A program made the position numbers and the translations under genes. This document shows positions 23,623 through 34,558 of a stretch of DNA of 38,723 nt, in pieces. The stretch lies in NCBI GenBank assembly GCA_026989145.1, contig JALSJU010000127.1, positions 1 to 38,723 of the forward strand. The letters run 5' to 3'. Source of the stretch: Thiotrichaceae bacterium. GTDB taxonomy: Bacteria; Pseudomonadota; Gammaproteobacteria; Thiotrichales; Thiotrichaceae. The notes beneath the pieces are model-generated. The model saw only the letters and a list, made by a program, of their open reading frames with translations. It was not told where the DNA came from and made no database searches. The stretch's first letter is position 1. Each line of letters starts with the position of its first letter.

Positions 23623-24708
23623 ATGAAACTCATCCAAGTAATATTGTTAACCTCTATAATGCTATTTATTAGTGCTTGTGTAGCTAAGAAGACTCCGGCT
23701 AATCGACAGTCAACATATCCAGCTATTAGTAATGGGCCATATGTAGATAATAATTGTGTTAATAATGTCCAACAACAGTTTAAACAAGCTAAAACAAATG
23801 GTTTAACATGGACTCAGTATCCTTGGTCATTTAATTGGGATAAACCCTATGAACCAAATGGAACTAAACCCTCAGAATTTATGGATAATTATTTATATAA
23901 GCACGTACAAGGTTTTGTTAAAACTAACTCTTCTAAATATCCTTTTGTCGGAACTCATAGTGATGATAACGAGGGGGGGGTATTTGTTATTCAGCGTAAA
24001 AATAGTGGCTCGTTAGTATTGAGTTCTTTGCACTTGGCGGGTACTTGGCATCCTAGTGGTATCCAAGTAATTGGTAAATATGTTGTCTACGGGGCCAGTG
24101 GTGATTTGGTATTTAAAGATATGGAAAGTAATAATCAAAGTGTGGATATTAGACTTTCATTAGGTTCTGAATTTAAGTATGGTGGAGGTTTAGGGATAGT
24201 AAAACAAAGTGATGGATCTTATTTAGCAATAATGACTGGGCCTGGTGGTAATAAAGCAAAAGAGCATTACAATTACTTTTTTGAGTTTTCTATGTATGAT
24301 TCAGTTCCTTCTGAGTTGAACTATATCAATACCTCTCGTGTTGCTATGCCTTCTGATTGGCCTTCTGATTATAAGTATTCTGAAAATTTATCGGTATTGA
24401 AAGAATGTGGCACAGAGGATATATATACGATCCATGTCACAGGGGAGCTAGGTATCGGAAATGGTCCCTTTGGTGATGCTAGTTACTGGAAGTTGTCTAA
24501 GCTAAATAAAACAAATGATAGATACTCTTTAAAAAGTATAGATTACTTAGAAAGTAAGCAAAACTTAGGTAGTTGCAACCCGAGAGCAACAGGTACTGTT
24601 AGCGTAAATAGCAAACACGATTTAGAGTTTATATGTCATCAGCATAGCCAAAGAAAGGGTAATTCAGAAGAAGATAAGTATTATTTTGAGCAGGGTGTTT
24701 TAAAGTAG
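23623..24708 (+). CDS. Putative lipoprotein of unknown function with an internal G8 tract
   Basis: A 361-residue protein starting at ATG 23623 (an in-frame GTG six bases upstream is less likely; AAGGT lies about 14 bases upstream of the ATG). A lipoprotein signal is clear: basic start, hydrophobic core, then FISAC-VAKK with lipid-acceptor C19. After the signal the protein is rich in Asn, Ser, Tyr and Gly and looks like a beta-rich surface or periplasmic domain (repeated strands such as SLVLSSLHLAG, VIGKYVVYGASGDLVF, YLAIMTGPGG). No known domain is recognised. The codons for N-E-G-G-V contain eight consecutive G (23973-23980), unusual in this AT-rich DNA; loss or gain of one G would truncate the protein. 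Four Cys after the signal could form disulfides. Confidence 0.8.
   Translation: MKLIQVILLTSIMLFISACVAKKTPANRQSTYPAISNGPYVDNNCVNNVQQQFKQAKTNGLTWTQYPWSFNWDKPYEPNGTKPSEFMDNYLYKHVQGFVKTNSSKYPFVGTHSDDNEGGVFVIQRKNSGSLVLSSLHLAGTWHPSGIQVIGKYVVYGASGDLVFKDMESNNQSVDIRLSLGSEFKYGGGLGIVKQSDGSYLAIMTGPGGNKAKEHYNYFFEFSMYDSVPSELNYINTSRVAMPSDWPSDYKYSENLSVLKECGTEDIYTIHVTGELGIGNGPFGDASYWKLSKLNKTNDRYSLKSIDYLESKQNLGSCNPRATGTVSVNSKHDLEFICHQHSQRKGNSEEDKYYFEQGVLK
23973..23980 (+). repeat. Homopolymeric G8 tract inside the lipoprotein gene
   Basis: Eight G in a row, in frame, about one third into the coding sequence. Runs of this kind in surface-protein genes can change length by slipped-strand mispairing and switch expression on and off. 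The present length keeps the frame open. Confidence 0.8.
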
Positions 24709-24780
24709 TGCTCGTGGAGATGCAGGCTGTATAGAATTGACTTTTATTAGAGTTTATTGCTGAGTAAGTGTGAATCAGTG

Positions 24781-25527
24781 CTAGCCCTTGTTTGGTAACC
24801 AATGTGATAAATCACATTCAGGGTCAAAGCTCCACTCTTCATGAACAAAATATTGGGTGGTTTTTAAAATACTTAAATATCCTTTTCGATCAATATTTTC
24901 AGCTCCCATGCTGGTGAGATGAGAGTTTTCAATCTGACAATCTATTAACGAGTAACCCCACTGTTGTAAATGCCAAGCGAGTGCAATAAATGCAATTTTT
25001 GAGGTATCTCGTTCATTACTAAACATTGATTCGCCGCTAAAAACACCGCCAGTAGCTACCCCATATAAACCGCCGACTAATTCATTTTTTGCGTTCCAAA
25101 TTTCAACACTGTGCGCAACACCTAGTTTGAAAAGTTGCGAATACGCCATAAACATTTCATTACTTATCCAGGTGCCGCCCGAGTTTGTACGTGCAGCGGC
25201 ACAGGATTGAACAACGCCTGAAAAGTCTTTATCAAAGCTTATTTTATAGCCTTTGTTGCGGATAGACTTGCGCAAACTACGCCGGAGAATGATTTTTTCA
25301 GGGTATAGTACGGCACGTGGGTCTGGGCTCCACCAGTAGATTGGCTCATCAGGGTTATACCAAGGGAAAATACCCGATTGGTAGGCATTAATCAATCGGG
25401 TAGGGGAGAGGTCTCCGCCAAAAGCTAATAAGCCATTGGGTTCAGTAAATGCTAGTTCGACCGGTGGAAATGGCTCATTACTAGCGTGCGGATCCAGTAG
25501 TGTTAATGGATCTTTTTCTGTTGTCAT
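24781..25527 (-). CDS. aat: Leucyl/phenylalanyl-tRNA-protein transferase
   Basis: A 248-residue cytoplasmic enzyme that adds Leu or Phe from charged tRNA to proteins with N-terminal Lys or Arg, marking them for ClpAP (N-degron pathway). Family signatures are PEPNGLLAFGGDLSP-like (EPNGLLAFGGDLSP), AYQSGIFPWYNPDEPIYWWSPDPRAVL (in part), SVEIWN, GGLYGVATGGVFSGESMFS and the end LIDCQIENSHLTSMGAE. Length is typical. It is transcribed after trxB with a 47-base gap, a common pairing in gammaproteobacteria. Nothing unusual is visible. Confidence 0.96.
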   Translation of the reverse strand: MTTEKDPLTLLDPHASNEPFPPVELAFTEPNGLLAFGGDLSPTRLINAYQSGIFPWYNPDEPIYWWSPDPRAVLYPEKIILRRSLRKSIRNKGYKISFDKDFSGVVQSCAAARTNSGGTWISNEMFMAYSQLFKLGVAHSVEIWNAKNELVGGLYGVATGGVFSGESMFSNERDTSKIAFIALAWHLQQWGYSLIDCQIENSHLTSMGAENIDRKGYLSILKTTQYFVHEEWSFDPECDLSHWLPNKG

Positions 25528-25574
25528 GATTACATGCCTAGTTACAAACCATTATTGCCAATTTTAATAAACTG

Positions 25575-26893
<1,319 letters not shown>

Positions 26894-29680
26894 GTGGCAG
26901 CAGCAAAAAAGAAACGCACTTATAAAAAAAGAGCGACAAGCAAAACTACGGCATCTAAAACAAAAAAGTTGTCTGTTGAAAAGGTTGCGTTAAACGCATC
27001 TAAAAAAAGTAGTATTAAACAAACGACGATTTTGATTCTTACCGGTGTTACAGCCTTGGTTCTTTTGGCTTTGTTAACCTATAACCCTGCAGACCCTGGT
27101 CTTTTTCAATATAATAGCGATGCCGTTATCCAAAATAAAGCAGGTTCTGCTGGTGCGTATTTAGCCGATGTGTTGTTCGGTTTTTTTGGCTATATCTCTT
27201 ACTTGATTCCAATTGCATTTATGGTTTCTGCATTTCTTATCTTTCGGTCATCGCAAGGAAACTATCGAGGAATAAACCTAGGGGTAACGTTATTTGGTGT
27301 TTTTTTAGCGCTAATAGCGGGTTGCGGCTTGGCCACCTTGTTGTGGCCTGAAAGTATTCTTTCTAATACCTCGGGTGGCTTGTTAGGCCATGGCATTGCG
27401 AAGATGTTCGTACGTCTTTTTGGTGACATTGGTGCCACCATGATTTTATTCTCTGGCTTTATAGCAGGAATTACTTTGTTTGCTGATATTCAATGGTTGA
27501 AACTTGTCGATATGATAGGTGGTTGGATTATTAGTTTAGTGGATATTATTACGCGCTCTGCTACTGCTATTATGCCGAAAGAGTCTTATGAAGGTGGTTC
27601 AATGCCTGTACAGACCGATTCAGACCAGATCACTCAACCGGTGTTAAAACGTGGTGCATCTGATTTCGATAGTAGTTTTGATAGTAGTGGCGGTGTAGCT
27701 TATTCACCTGATCAGGATGGATCAAATAATCCGCAGGGAGAAAGTGTTTTGGCTGCCGTAGCTAGTGGTTTTGCTGGATTGTTTGCTTGGAATAAAGCAA
27801 ATAGTTCAAATGATCATGTAAGTAGAAAGCCCAAAACCTTGCAGGAATATCAAGAGCCTATATTGGACCCGTTAGATGACGTTGTTTCTCAGAGTGCGCC
27901 TAATCTGTCAGAAAATACAGCGCCTGTATTAGGTGTGCCAGACTATATTTCAAATTCAGGTCATACAGATTTTCATGTTGAGATTGAGTCCTTTGAAGAA
28001 GAGGATGTAAAAGTAGCAGGCTTAAATGATGTTATTACCGCTAAGAAAAACCCCGCTGCTATTGCGCCTAAACAAGTGCAGCCGCCGGTACAACAAGATG
28101 CAGTAATGGCGGTTGACACGAAAATAGCCGTGCCGACTAAAAAACGCGTGCCTAAACCGGCTAAAACAGGAATCTCTTTAAGTAAAGCGATTACACTACC
28201 GCCAATAGATTTGTTAAATGCTGCTCCAACCAATCAAGGCAAGTTTTCAAAAGCAGAGTTGGAAGCACACGCCCGCAATATTATAGAAACTCTAGAAAGC
28301 TTTAAAATAGCGGGTGTACAGATAGATAGTTATTATCCCGGTCCGATTATTACGCGTTTTGAAATATTGTTGCCTCCGGGTGTTAAGGCTAGCCGTATTA
28401 CGGGTTTGTCTCAAGATATGGCGCGTAGTATGCGTGTTCCAAGTATTCGTGTGGTAGAAGTGATACCGGGTAAAACAACGATCGGTATCGAAGTGCCTAA
28501 TTCAAATCGTGAACTAGTCGCGATAACCGAAATCATCGCATCACCATTGTTTAAGCAGTCAAAGTCACCTTTAACCATGGCGTTAGGTAAAACCATTGAG
28601 GGTAATCCAGCTGTGGCTGATTTGGCAAAAATGCCCCACTTATTAATTGCAGGTACTACAGGTTCAGGTAAGTCGGTGGGTGTTAACGCGATGCTTATAA
28701 GCTTGTTGTATAAATCAACGCCTGATGAAGTTAAGCTAATTTTAATTGATCCAAAAATGCTCGAACTAAGTATTTATGAAGCGGTTCCGCACTTATTAAC
28801 ACCAGTTGTTACCGATATGAAAGATGCATCTAATGCATTACGTTGGGCAGTGGGTGAAATGGAGCGTCGTTACGCGCTGATGTCTCATTTAAAAGTTCGC
28901 GGTATTGCCGGTTATAATGAAAAGGTGAAAGAGGCAATTGCCAAGGGTGACCCTATTATTAACCCAACCTTTGATCCAACACAGCATGTAGATGTGCGTC
29001 CTGAAATATTAGAGCCTCTCCCTTTTATTGTAATCGTGATTGACGAATTTGCTGATATGATTATGGTTGTGGGTAAAAAAGTTGAAGAGTTAATTGCCCG
29101 TTTAGCCCAGAAGGCACGTGCTGCGGGTATCCATCTTATTTTAGCTACTCAGCGTCCGTCCGTGGATGTAATTACCGGCTTAATTAAAGCAAATATACCG
29201 ACACGTATTGCTTTTCAGGTTTCAACAAAAATTGATTCACGCACTATTTTAGATCAAGGCGGTGCAGAAACCTTGCTAGGTCATGGTGATATGTTGTACC
29301 TCCCGCCCGGTACAGGTATGCCTCAGCGTGTTCACGGTGCATTTGTGGCTGACCAAGAGGTTGAAGATGTGGTTAATTATTTAAAGCTTCAAGGGGAACC
29401 TGAATATATAACTGATGTCGTAGAAGATACGGGGTCATCTGATGCAATACCAGGTTTAGAACCCCTTGCTGATTCAGAAACCGATGCGCTGTATGATCAA
29501 GCCGTCGCTATTGTTACTGAATCTCGCAGGGCTTCTATTTCTTACGTACAGCGTCGTTTAAAGGTTGGATATAACCGTGCGGCATCGATGATCGAAGATA
29601 TGGAAATGGCGGGTGTGGTGAGTGCGGTTCAATCAAATGGAACGCGTGAAGTTTTAGCCCCTGAGCCAGTTAAAGACTAA
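26894..29680 (+). CDS. ftsK: DNA translocase FtsK
   Basis: A 928-residue septal protein that pumps chromosomal DNA and activates XerCD at dif during division. A basic N-terminal tail (KKKRTYKKR) is followed by about four membrane helices between residues 45 and 215. A Pro/Ala/Asp-rich linker (about 220-450) leads to the motor domain: Walker A GTTGSGKS at 587-594 and Walker B with D717/E718 ([11 protein letters not shown]). The C-terminal gamma winged helix (about 860-922: [19 protein letters not shown]) should read KOPS sites. The start is GTG at 26894 with GGGGA upstream. The linker is shorter than in E. coli, as in most other bacteria. lolA follows, the usual neighbour. Confidence 0.96.
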   Translation: MAAAKKKRTYKKRATSKTTASKTKKLSVEKVALNASKKSSIKQTTILILTGVTALVLLALLTYNPADPGLFQYNSDAVIQNKAGSAGAYLADVLFGFFGYISYLIPIAFMVSAFLIFRSSQGNYRGINLGVTLFGVFLALIAGCGLATLLWPESILSNTSGGLLGHGIAKMFVRLFGDIGATMILFSGFIAGITLFADIQWLKLVDMIGGWIISLVDIITRSATAIMPKESYEGGSMPVQTDSDQITQPVLKRGASDFDSSFDSSGGVAYSPDQDGSNNPQGESVLAAVASGFAGLFAWNKANSSNDHVSRKPKTLQEYQEPILDPLDDVVSQSAPNLSENTAPVLGVPDYISNSGHTDFHVEIESFEEEDVKVAGLNDVITAKKNPAAIAPKQVQPPVQQDAVMAVDTKIAVPTKKRVPKPAKTGISLSKAITLPPIDLLNAAPTNQGKFSKAELEAHARNIIETLESFKIAGVQIDSYYPGPIITRFEILLPPGVKASRITGLSQDMARSMRVPSIRVVEVIPGKTTIGIEVPNSNRELVAITEIIASPLFKQSKSPLTMALGKTIEGNPAVADLAKMPHLLIAGTTGSGKSVGVNAMLISLLYKSTPDEVKLILIDPKMLELSIYEAVPHLLTPVVTDMKDASNALRWAVGEMERRYALMSHLKVRGIAGYNEKVKEAIAKGDPIINPTFDPTQHVDVRPEILEPLPFIVIVIDEFADMIMVVGKKVEELIARLAQKARAAGIHLILATQRPSVDVITGLIKANIPTRIAFQVSTKIDSRTILDQGGAETLLGHGDMLYLPPGTGMPQRVHGAFVADQEVEDVVNYLKLQGEPEYITDVVEDTGSSDAIPGLEPLADSETDALYDQAVAIVTESRRASISYVQRRLKVGYNRAASMIEDMEMAGVVSAVQSNGTREVLAPEPVKD

Positions 29681-29721
29681 GTTTAACCACTTAGTTATTA
29701 GCGCTTTACAGAGTAGATACT

Positions 29722-30378
29722 ATGAAAAAAGCAGGATTATTATTAACCGCATCTTTTACCTTATTGGGTGCTTTTGCATCGGTAGGTTCGAACGTAGCAA
29801 CTGCTGCTGCCCCTGATGCGGCTCGTGAAAGACTTAATGACTTTTTTACTAAAGTGAGTACCTTAAAGGGCAGCTTTAGCCAGCAAGTATTTAGTAAAAA
29901 GAATAAAATGATTCAAAGCTCTACTGGTCAAATATTTTTAAATCGACCGGGTAAATTTCGCTGGGTTTATAAAACACCGGAGCCACAAGTTATTGTCAGT
30001 GACGGAAAAAACATTTGGATTTATGATGAAGACTTAGAGCAAGTCACCATAAAGCCCATGAGCAGTGCTATTTCAAGTGCACCAATAGCTTTGCTGACGC
30101 GTAAACAGTCACCTGATGCTCAATTTCATGTTAAGCCAATGTCACTTAAAGTTGCGGGCTTAGACTGGTTTCAGCTTACGCCGCGTAAGAAAAGTAAAGA
30201 TTTTAAGTTTATCGAGATTGGTCTTGATGCTAGTGGTTTGCGTCAGATGATTATGCATGATCAGTTAGGTCAACGCACCGTGATACAACTTAATGCAAAA
30301 AAGAACGTGCCCATTAGCGGAAGTACTTTTTTCTTTAATATACCTGCAGGTGTTGATGTGATCGGTAAAGCGATATAA
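29722..30378 (+). CDS. lolA: Outer-membrane lipoprotein carrier protein LolA
   Basis: A 218-residue periplasmic chaperone that takes lipoproteins from LolCDE to LolB. A Sec signal peptide is clear (MKKAGLLLTASFTLL..., likely cleaved after ATAA near residue 29). Family marks are LKGSFSQQVFS, GQIFLNRPGKFRWVYKTPEPQVIVSDGKNIWIYDEDLEQVTI (quoted in part: RPGKFRWVYKTPEPQ) and the late PISGSTFFFNIPAGVDVI. The gene lies 41 bases after ftsK and is followed by a strong terminator, so ftsK-lolA form a unit. Confidence 0.95.
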   Translation: MKKAGLLLTASFTLLGAFASVGSNVATAAAPDAARERLNDFFTKVSTLKGSFSQQVFSKKNKMIQSSTGQIFLNRPGKFRWVYKTPEPQVIVSDGKNIWIYDEDLEQVTIKPMSSAISSAPIALLTRKQSPDAQFHVKPMSLKVAGLDWFQLTPRKKSKDFKFIEIGLDASGLRQMIMHDQLGQRTVIQLNAKKNVPISGSTFFFNIPAGVDVIGKAI

Positions 30379-30401
30379 AGTGCCGTTGAAGATTCACTTT
30401 G

Positions 30402-30429
30402 AAAGCGGCTTTTAAGTCGCTTTTTTTTT
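30402..30429 (+). terminator. Intrinsic terminator after lolA
   Basis: AAAGCGGC (30402-30409) pairs with GTCGCTTT (30416-30423) with one G-U, extended by a T-A pair. Nine consecutive T (30421-30429) overlap the stem end. It separates ftsK-lolA from the thiL operon. Confidence 0.85.
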
Positions 30430-30471
30430 ATGCAGAAAATACCTTATTTTAATAACTTAGTTTGATACTTT

Positions 30472-31428
30472 ATGTCTGAATTTAATCTAATAAAAAGGTA
30501 TTTCACTTGGAATAGTAGATCAGCCAATATTGTAAAAGGAGTTGGCGATGATGCCGCTGTACTTGATATATCAAGTGATAAAAGTTTAGTAACTTCCGTT
30601 GATACATCAATTGCTGGGGTGCATTTTCCTCTGGGTACACCTGCTTTTGATGTAGGGCGTAAATCATTAGCGGTAAATTTAAGTGATATTGCAGCCATGG
30701 GGGCTACCCCAAAATGGTTTACTTTAGCGTTAACGTTGCCTTCTATTGATAAGCCAGAAAATATTGAATGGCTGGAGGGTTTTAGCCAAGGACTTAAGCA
30801 ACAAGCTGAACAATCAGGTTGTGATTTGATTGGTGGCGATACGACTCAGGGGAATTTAAGTATCACAATTCAAATCATGGGGGTTGTTGATAAAGGCACT
30901 GCTTTGTTGCGTAGTGGTGCAAGTGTTGGAGACTTAATCTATGTTACAGGTACCTTAGGTGATGCTGCTGTGGGTTTGGCTACAATTATAAATGGTTTGA
31001 AAATGGAGAGTTTGGCGGATGTGGATTATTGTCAGAAGCGTTTAAATACACCGACAGCTAGAATACTTGAAGGGCAATTTATTAAACAGTTTGCAACATC
31101 ATGTATCGATATTTCAGATGGATTTTTACAAGATTTGGGGCATATTTTAAAAGCCTCTCAAGTTGGAGCTTGTATTAATACTCAGAAAATACCGTTCTCA
31201 AATGCATTATCTAGTATGAGCAAAAGTGTGGCAATTCAGGCGGCATTATCAGGAGGGGATGATTACGAATTACTCTTCACTGTTCCGAAATCATCTAATG
31301 CTGAGTTTTTAAAAATAGCGAGTTTTAAAACAAGCTGCGTTGGTGAAATCAATACTAGTTTAAACACAATTACCGATGAAAAGGGCGACCTATTAAACGC
31401 AGCAGGCTATAATCATTTTAATGTCTAA
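30472..31428 (+). CDS. thiL: Thiamine-monophosphate kinase
   Basis: A 318-residue ATP-dependent kinase converting thiamine phosphate to the diphosphate cofactor. Typical motifs are the N-terminal SEFNLIKRYF, GVGDDAAVLD, VTSVDTSIAGVHFP, SLAVNLSDIAAMGATP, GGDTTQGNLSI, DISDGFLQDLGHIL and SGGDDYELLFTVP. Length is standard. No clear ribosome site precedes the ATG, which lies only 42 bases after the lolA terminator, so the leader is short or the transcript reads through. It overlaps pgpA by 8 bases, indicating translational coupling. Confidence 0.96.
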   Translation: MSEFNLIKRYFTWNSRSANIVKGVGDDAAVLDISSDKSLVTSVDTSIAGVHFPLGTPAFDVGRKSLAVNLSDIAAMGATPKWFTLALTLPSIDKPENIEWLEGFSQGLKQQAEQSGCDLIGGDTTQGNLSITIQIMGVVDKGTALLRSGASVGDLIYVTGTLGDAAVGLATIINGLKMESLADVDYCQKRLNTPTARILEGQFIKQFATSCIDISDGFLQDLGHILKASQVGACINTQKIPFSNALSSMSKSVAIQAALSGGDDYELLFTVPKSSNAEFLKIASFKTSCVGEINTSLNTITDEKGDLLNAAGYNHFNV

Positions 31429-31942
31429 AAATCCCATTATTCATGACTTAAATAAAACGGTATTAACCACGCCTGTGCATTTTCTCGCGTTTGGTTTTGG
31501 CAGTGGTCTTGCACCCTTTGCCCCGGGTACCTTTGGTACACTGATGGCAGTGCCTCTTTATTTATTGTTGAGCCAGTTACCCTTGCTAGGTTATTTAATT
31601 ATTACCTTGTTTATCTCTATCGTTGGGGTTTGGATTTGTGGAAAGTCTTCTGAAAAGCTTGGTGTGCATGATCATTCAGGTATTGTATGGGATGAGTTTG
31701 CAGGCTTTTTAATTACGATGATAATGGCGCCTTCTGGCTGGTTCTGGATAGTAATGGGCTTTGCTTTATTTCGCTTATTTGATATTTGGAAGCCGTGGCC
31801 CATTTCATTGTTAGATAAAAAAGTTAAAGGTGGTTTCGGTATTATGGTTGATGATATTTTAGCCGGTGTTTTTGCTTTGTTTTGTTTACAGCTTCTGAAT
31901 TATAGTGAAGTATTCAGTTATTTTAATAGTGGCTTAAATTAA
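31421..31942 (+). CDS. pgpA: Phosphatidylglycerophosphatase A
   Basis: A 173-residue inner-membrane enzyme that dephosphorylates phosphatidylglycerol phosphate in phospholipid synthesis. Family motifs are FGFGSGLAPFAPGTFGTLMAVPLYLLL (in part: APFAPGTFGTL), HDHSGIVWDEFAGFLITM, FRLFDIWKPWPI and GGFGIMVDDILAGV. Hydrophobic helices cover most of the sequence. It follows thiL with an 8-base overlap and overlaps the next gene at TAATG. The thiL-pgpA order is widely conserved. Confidence 0.96.
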   Translation: MSKNPIIHDLNKTVLTTPVHFLAFGFGSGLAPFAPGTFGTLMAVPLYLLLSQLPLLGYLIITLFISIVGVWICGKSSEKLGVHDHSGIVWDEFAGFLITMIMAPSGWFWIVMGFALFRLFDIWKPWPISLLDKKVKGGFGIMVDDILAGVFALFCLQLLNYSEVFSYFNSGLN

Positions 31943-32334
31943 TGACTAATAAAATTCTTTATTCAGTCATCGAATCACGTACGCACCCTTACTTAACACC
32001 GTTATACAATAGCTTAGGGATTGATGAGCTGTGTTTTAAGCAGATGCGGAAGTTGATTAGTAAAATAAAAAAAGTTCAACCAGATTATATTTCTGTAGAG
32101 TTTTTTTATGGTTTTGGTAATAACTATGCTGGTGTAAATATAAGCAACCTCGATGTTATGCTTTATTCCTTACAACGTTACGCACCTGCTACAAAAGTAA
32201 TTGTCTTTGTGGCAAAGGATCAGCGCCAATATGTTGATAAGCTTAATGATATATTGCCATTACATGCAGTTTTAACACTGCCTGTTGATCAGGCTGAACT
32301 AATCGCAGTATTAAAAAGGGAAATATTGCCTTAG
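31942..32334 (+). CDS. Conserved-looking hypothetical protein downstream of pgpA
   Basis: A 130-residue soluble protein I do not recognise. The pattern suggests an alpha/beta fold: a first strand ILYSVIES, helical segments with Lys-rich FKQMRKLISKIKKV, strand YISVEFFYGFG, strand TKVIVFVAKD and strand HAVLTLPVD followed by a helix. It has no signal peptide or metal-binding motif. Its start overlaps the pgpA stop (TAATG), so it is translated from the same mRNA; its stop is 121 bases before hflK. The alternating strands resemble a receiver-like or Rossmann-like domain, but no active-site residues can be named. Confidence 0.75.
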   Translation: MTNKILYSVIESRTHPYLTPLYNSLGIDELCFKQMRKLISKIKKVQPDYISVEFFYGFGNNYAGVNISNLDVMLYSLQRYAPATKVIVFVAKDQRQYVDKLNDILPLHAVLTLPVDQAELIAVLKREILP

Positions 32335-32455
32335 TGCAACATTGCACGATACAATCAAATCCTATAAAAAGTTAATGTTGGCGCTTGATAGATTGTTAGA
32401 AAGCCCCATAATTAGCTGTAATCTCAATCTAAAATTTAAGTGGAGTACATCAATA

Positions 32456-33640
32456 ATGCCTTGGAATGAACCAGGTGGTAACGATAAAGACCCGTGGGGT
32501 AAAAAATCAAATAATAGCTCCAAAGGAAGTGGTGGCTCTGATATTGAAGATATCACCCGTAAAATGAACGAAAAACTTGGTGGTCTATTTGGTAATAAAA
32601 AGTCTGGTGATGATTCTAACGGAGGACCTAATTTAGCTTCACTCGGTGTGATCGCACTTATCGCATTTTTAGGCTGGCTAGCGACAGGTTTTTATCAAGT
32701 TGATTCTGCACAACGTGGGGTTGAATTTCGATTTGGTGCTTACACCCAAACAACAAAACCAGGCTTACATTGGAAGTTTCCTTACCCGATTGATTCGGTT
32801 GAACTGGTTGATATTGACAAAAGTAGAACCGCAGATGATCAAACTCATATGCTGACAAAAGACGAAAATATTGTCGATGTTGGTATTTCTGCGCAATACC
32901 GTATTAAAGATCCAGAAGATTATTTGTTTAATATTTATTTAGCTGACTATGAGCGCAACCAAACCGTGGGAACTTTATTTCAGGTGATGCGTAGTGCGGT
33001 GCGTGAGATTGTGGGTCGTAATACCATGGATTCAATTCTTATTGAAAATCGTCAGTCTATTGCTCCTGAAACCCAGCAAGTGATGCAAAAAGTGTTGGAT
33101 GAATACAAGTCTGGCTTAGAAGTGATTAAAGTTAACTTAATTCATGCTAAACCACCGCAACAAGTAAAAGATGCCTTTGATGATGCTATCCGTGCTCGAG
33201 AAGATCGCGATAAGTTTAAAAATGAAGCAGAAACCTATGCTAAGAAAGTTGTACCTGTAGCAGAAGGTAAAGCCTCTCGTTTAAACGAAGATGCATTGGC
33301 GTATAAAAGCAAAATTGTCTCTCAAGCAGAAGGTGACGCATCACGCTTTAGTCAGTTAGTAACGGAATATAACAAAGCACCTGAAGTAACCCGTAAACGA
33401 CTTTACTTAGAAACTATGGAAGAAGTCTATGCTAATACCAAAAAAGTAATGGTAGATACAAAGTCTGGTAATAATATGTTGTATCTACCGCTTAATGAAT
33501 TACAAAGTGGTGGCTCATCAATAAACAAAAGCAACAGTAGTTTTAACCCAGCCGTAGCGGGTGGAATGCAACAACAGCGCATACAGCGAAAAACCACACG
33601 TGATGGTGTCAGGAATAGCACCAGAGAAGGGAGACGTTAA
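32456..33640 (+). CDS. hflK: Membrane protease modulator HflK
   Basis: A 394-residue SPFH/band-7 protein that forms, with HflC, a large periplasm-facing cage around FtsH. The start is set at ATG 32456 because the HflK family begins with MPWNEPGG-KDPWG; the frame is open further upstream to 32342 but that part is unlike any HflK. TGGAG lies about 10 bases upstream. A Gly/Ser/Asn-rich cytoplasmic stretch (residues 3-58) precedes one membrane helix (about 60-80: SLGVIALIAFLGWLATGF). The SPFH domain follows (QRGVEFRFGAYTQTTKPGLHW). A coiled-coil region with AEGKASRLNEDALAYKSKI and a basic tail end the protein. hflC begins 2 bases after the stop. Confidence 0.95.
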   Translation: MPWNEPGGNDKDPWGKKSNNSSKGSGGSDIEDITRKMNEKLGGLFGNKKSGDDSNGGPNLASLGVIALIAFLGWLATGFYQVDSAQRGVEFRFGAYTQTTKPGLHWKFPYPIDSVELVDIDKSRTADDQTHMLTKDENIVDVGISAQYRIKDPEDYLFNIYLADYERNQTVGTLFQVMRSAVREIVGRNTMDSILIENRQSIAPETQQVMQKVLDEYKSGLEVIKVNLIHAKPPQQVKDAFDDAIRAREDRDKFKNEAETYAKKVVPVAEGKASRLNEDALAYKSKIVSQAEGDASRFSQLVTEYNKAPEVTRKRLYLETMEEVYANTKKVMVDTKSGNNMLYLPLNELQSGGSSINKSNSSFNPAVAGGMQQQRIQRKTTRDGVRNSTREGRR

Positions 33641-33642
33641 AA

Positions 33643-34533
33643 ATGAAAAATATAGCTTTTATTGTTATCGCGTTGATTGCTTTTATTCTAGCAACAGCAA
33701 CTTATACGGTTGATGAGCGTGAAACAGCGATTAAATTTCGCTTTAAAGAAATTGTTGAAACGGATATTAAACCCGGTCTACACTTTAAAATGCCATTTGT
33801 GAATACCATTGAGAAATTTTCAACCTTAGTTCTTACGCTTGATGCCCAGCCAGATCGTTTTCTAACTTCTGAGAAAAAAGACGTTAAAGTAGACTTCTTT
33901 GTAAAATGGAAAATTGCTAATGTACGAACCTTTTACAATGCACTTGGTGGTGATCTAACGCGAGCTCAAAACCGGTTAGAAAGTATTATTAAAGACGGTT
34001 TAAGGAATGAGTTTAGTACCCGTACAATACAGGAAGCTGTATCAGGGGAGCGTGGCGAAATAATGACTGCATTACGTTCAAAGGCAGCCAGTGCAGTTGA
34101 GCAATTAGGCATTAAAATTATCGATGCTAGAGTTAGTCAGATTGACTTTACTGAATCAATTAGTGACTCGGTATACGAGCGTATGCGTTCTGAGCGTCAG
34201 CGTGTTGCACAGGATTTTCGTTCACGAGGCCAGGCAGAAGGTGAAAAAATACGTGCGGTAGCGGATAGAGAAGCGATTATCATTGAAGCTGATGCCTACC
34301 GCGATGCAGAAAAAATTCGTGGTGAAGGTGATGCAAAGTCAGCGGAGGTGTATGCCAGTGCTTATAAAAGTAATGCCGAATTTTATGATTTTTATCGTAG
34401 TTTAAGTGCTTATAGAAAGTCACTAGGTAATGGTGGTGGCGATATTATGGTACTTGAGCCTGATGCTGAATTTTTCCGTCATTTCAAAGGAAAAACATTA
34501 ACCCCCGCTGTTACTGTTCCAAGTACTTTTTAA
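33643..34533 (+). CDS. hflC: Membrane protease modulator HflC
   Basis: A 296-residue SPFH-family partner of HflK. One N-terminal membrane helix (residues 4-22: IAFIVIALIAFILATATY) is followed by the band-7 domain (VDERETAIKFRFKEIVETDIKPGLHFKMPF in part) and a charged coiled coil rich in Arg/Glu/Ala (RSRGQAEGEKIRAVADREA). The conserved C-terminal MVLEPDAEFFRHF is present. Length is standard. It follows hflK directly, and the pair is followed by a DUF2065 gene, hisZ and purA, a well-known gammaproteobacterial order. Confidence 0.96.
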   Translation: MKNIAFIVIALIAFILATATYTVDERETAIKFRFKEIVETDIKPGLHFKMPFVNTIEKFSTLVLTLDAQPDRFLTSEKKDVKVDFFVKWKIANVRTFYNALGGDLTRAQNRLESIIKDGLRNEFSTRTIQEAVSGERGEIMTALRSKAASAVEQLGIKIIDARVSQIDFTESISDSVYERMRSERQRVAQDFRSRGQAEGEKIRAVADREAIIIEADAYRDAEKIRGEGDAKSAEVYASAYKSNAEFYDFYRSLSAYRKSLGNGGGDIMVLEPDAEFFRHFKGKTLTPAVTVPSTF

Positions 34534-34558
34534 CGGTTTTCGGATTAAAAATACGTCG

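Noticed and set aside
32342-32455. An extended HflK N-terminus of 38 residues.
   Set aside because: The extension does not look like HflK, whose family start MPWNEPGG coincides with ATG 32456, preceded by TGGAG.
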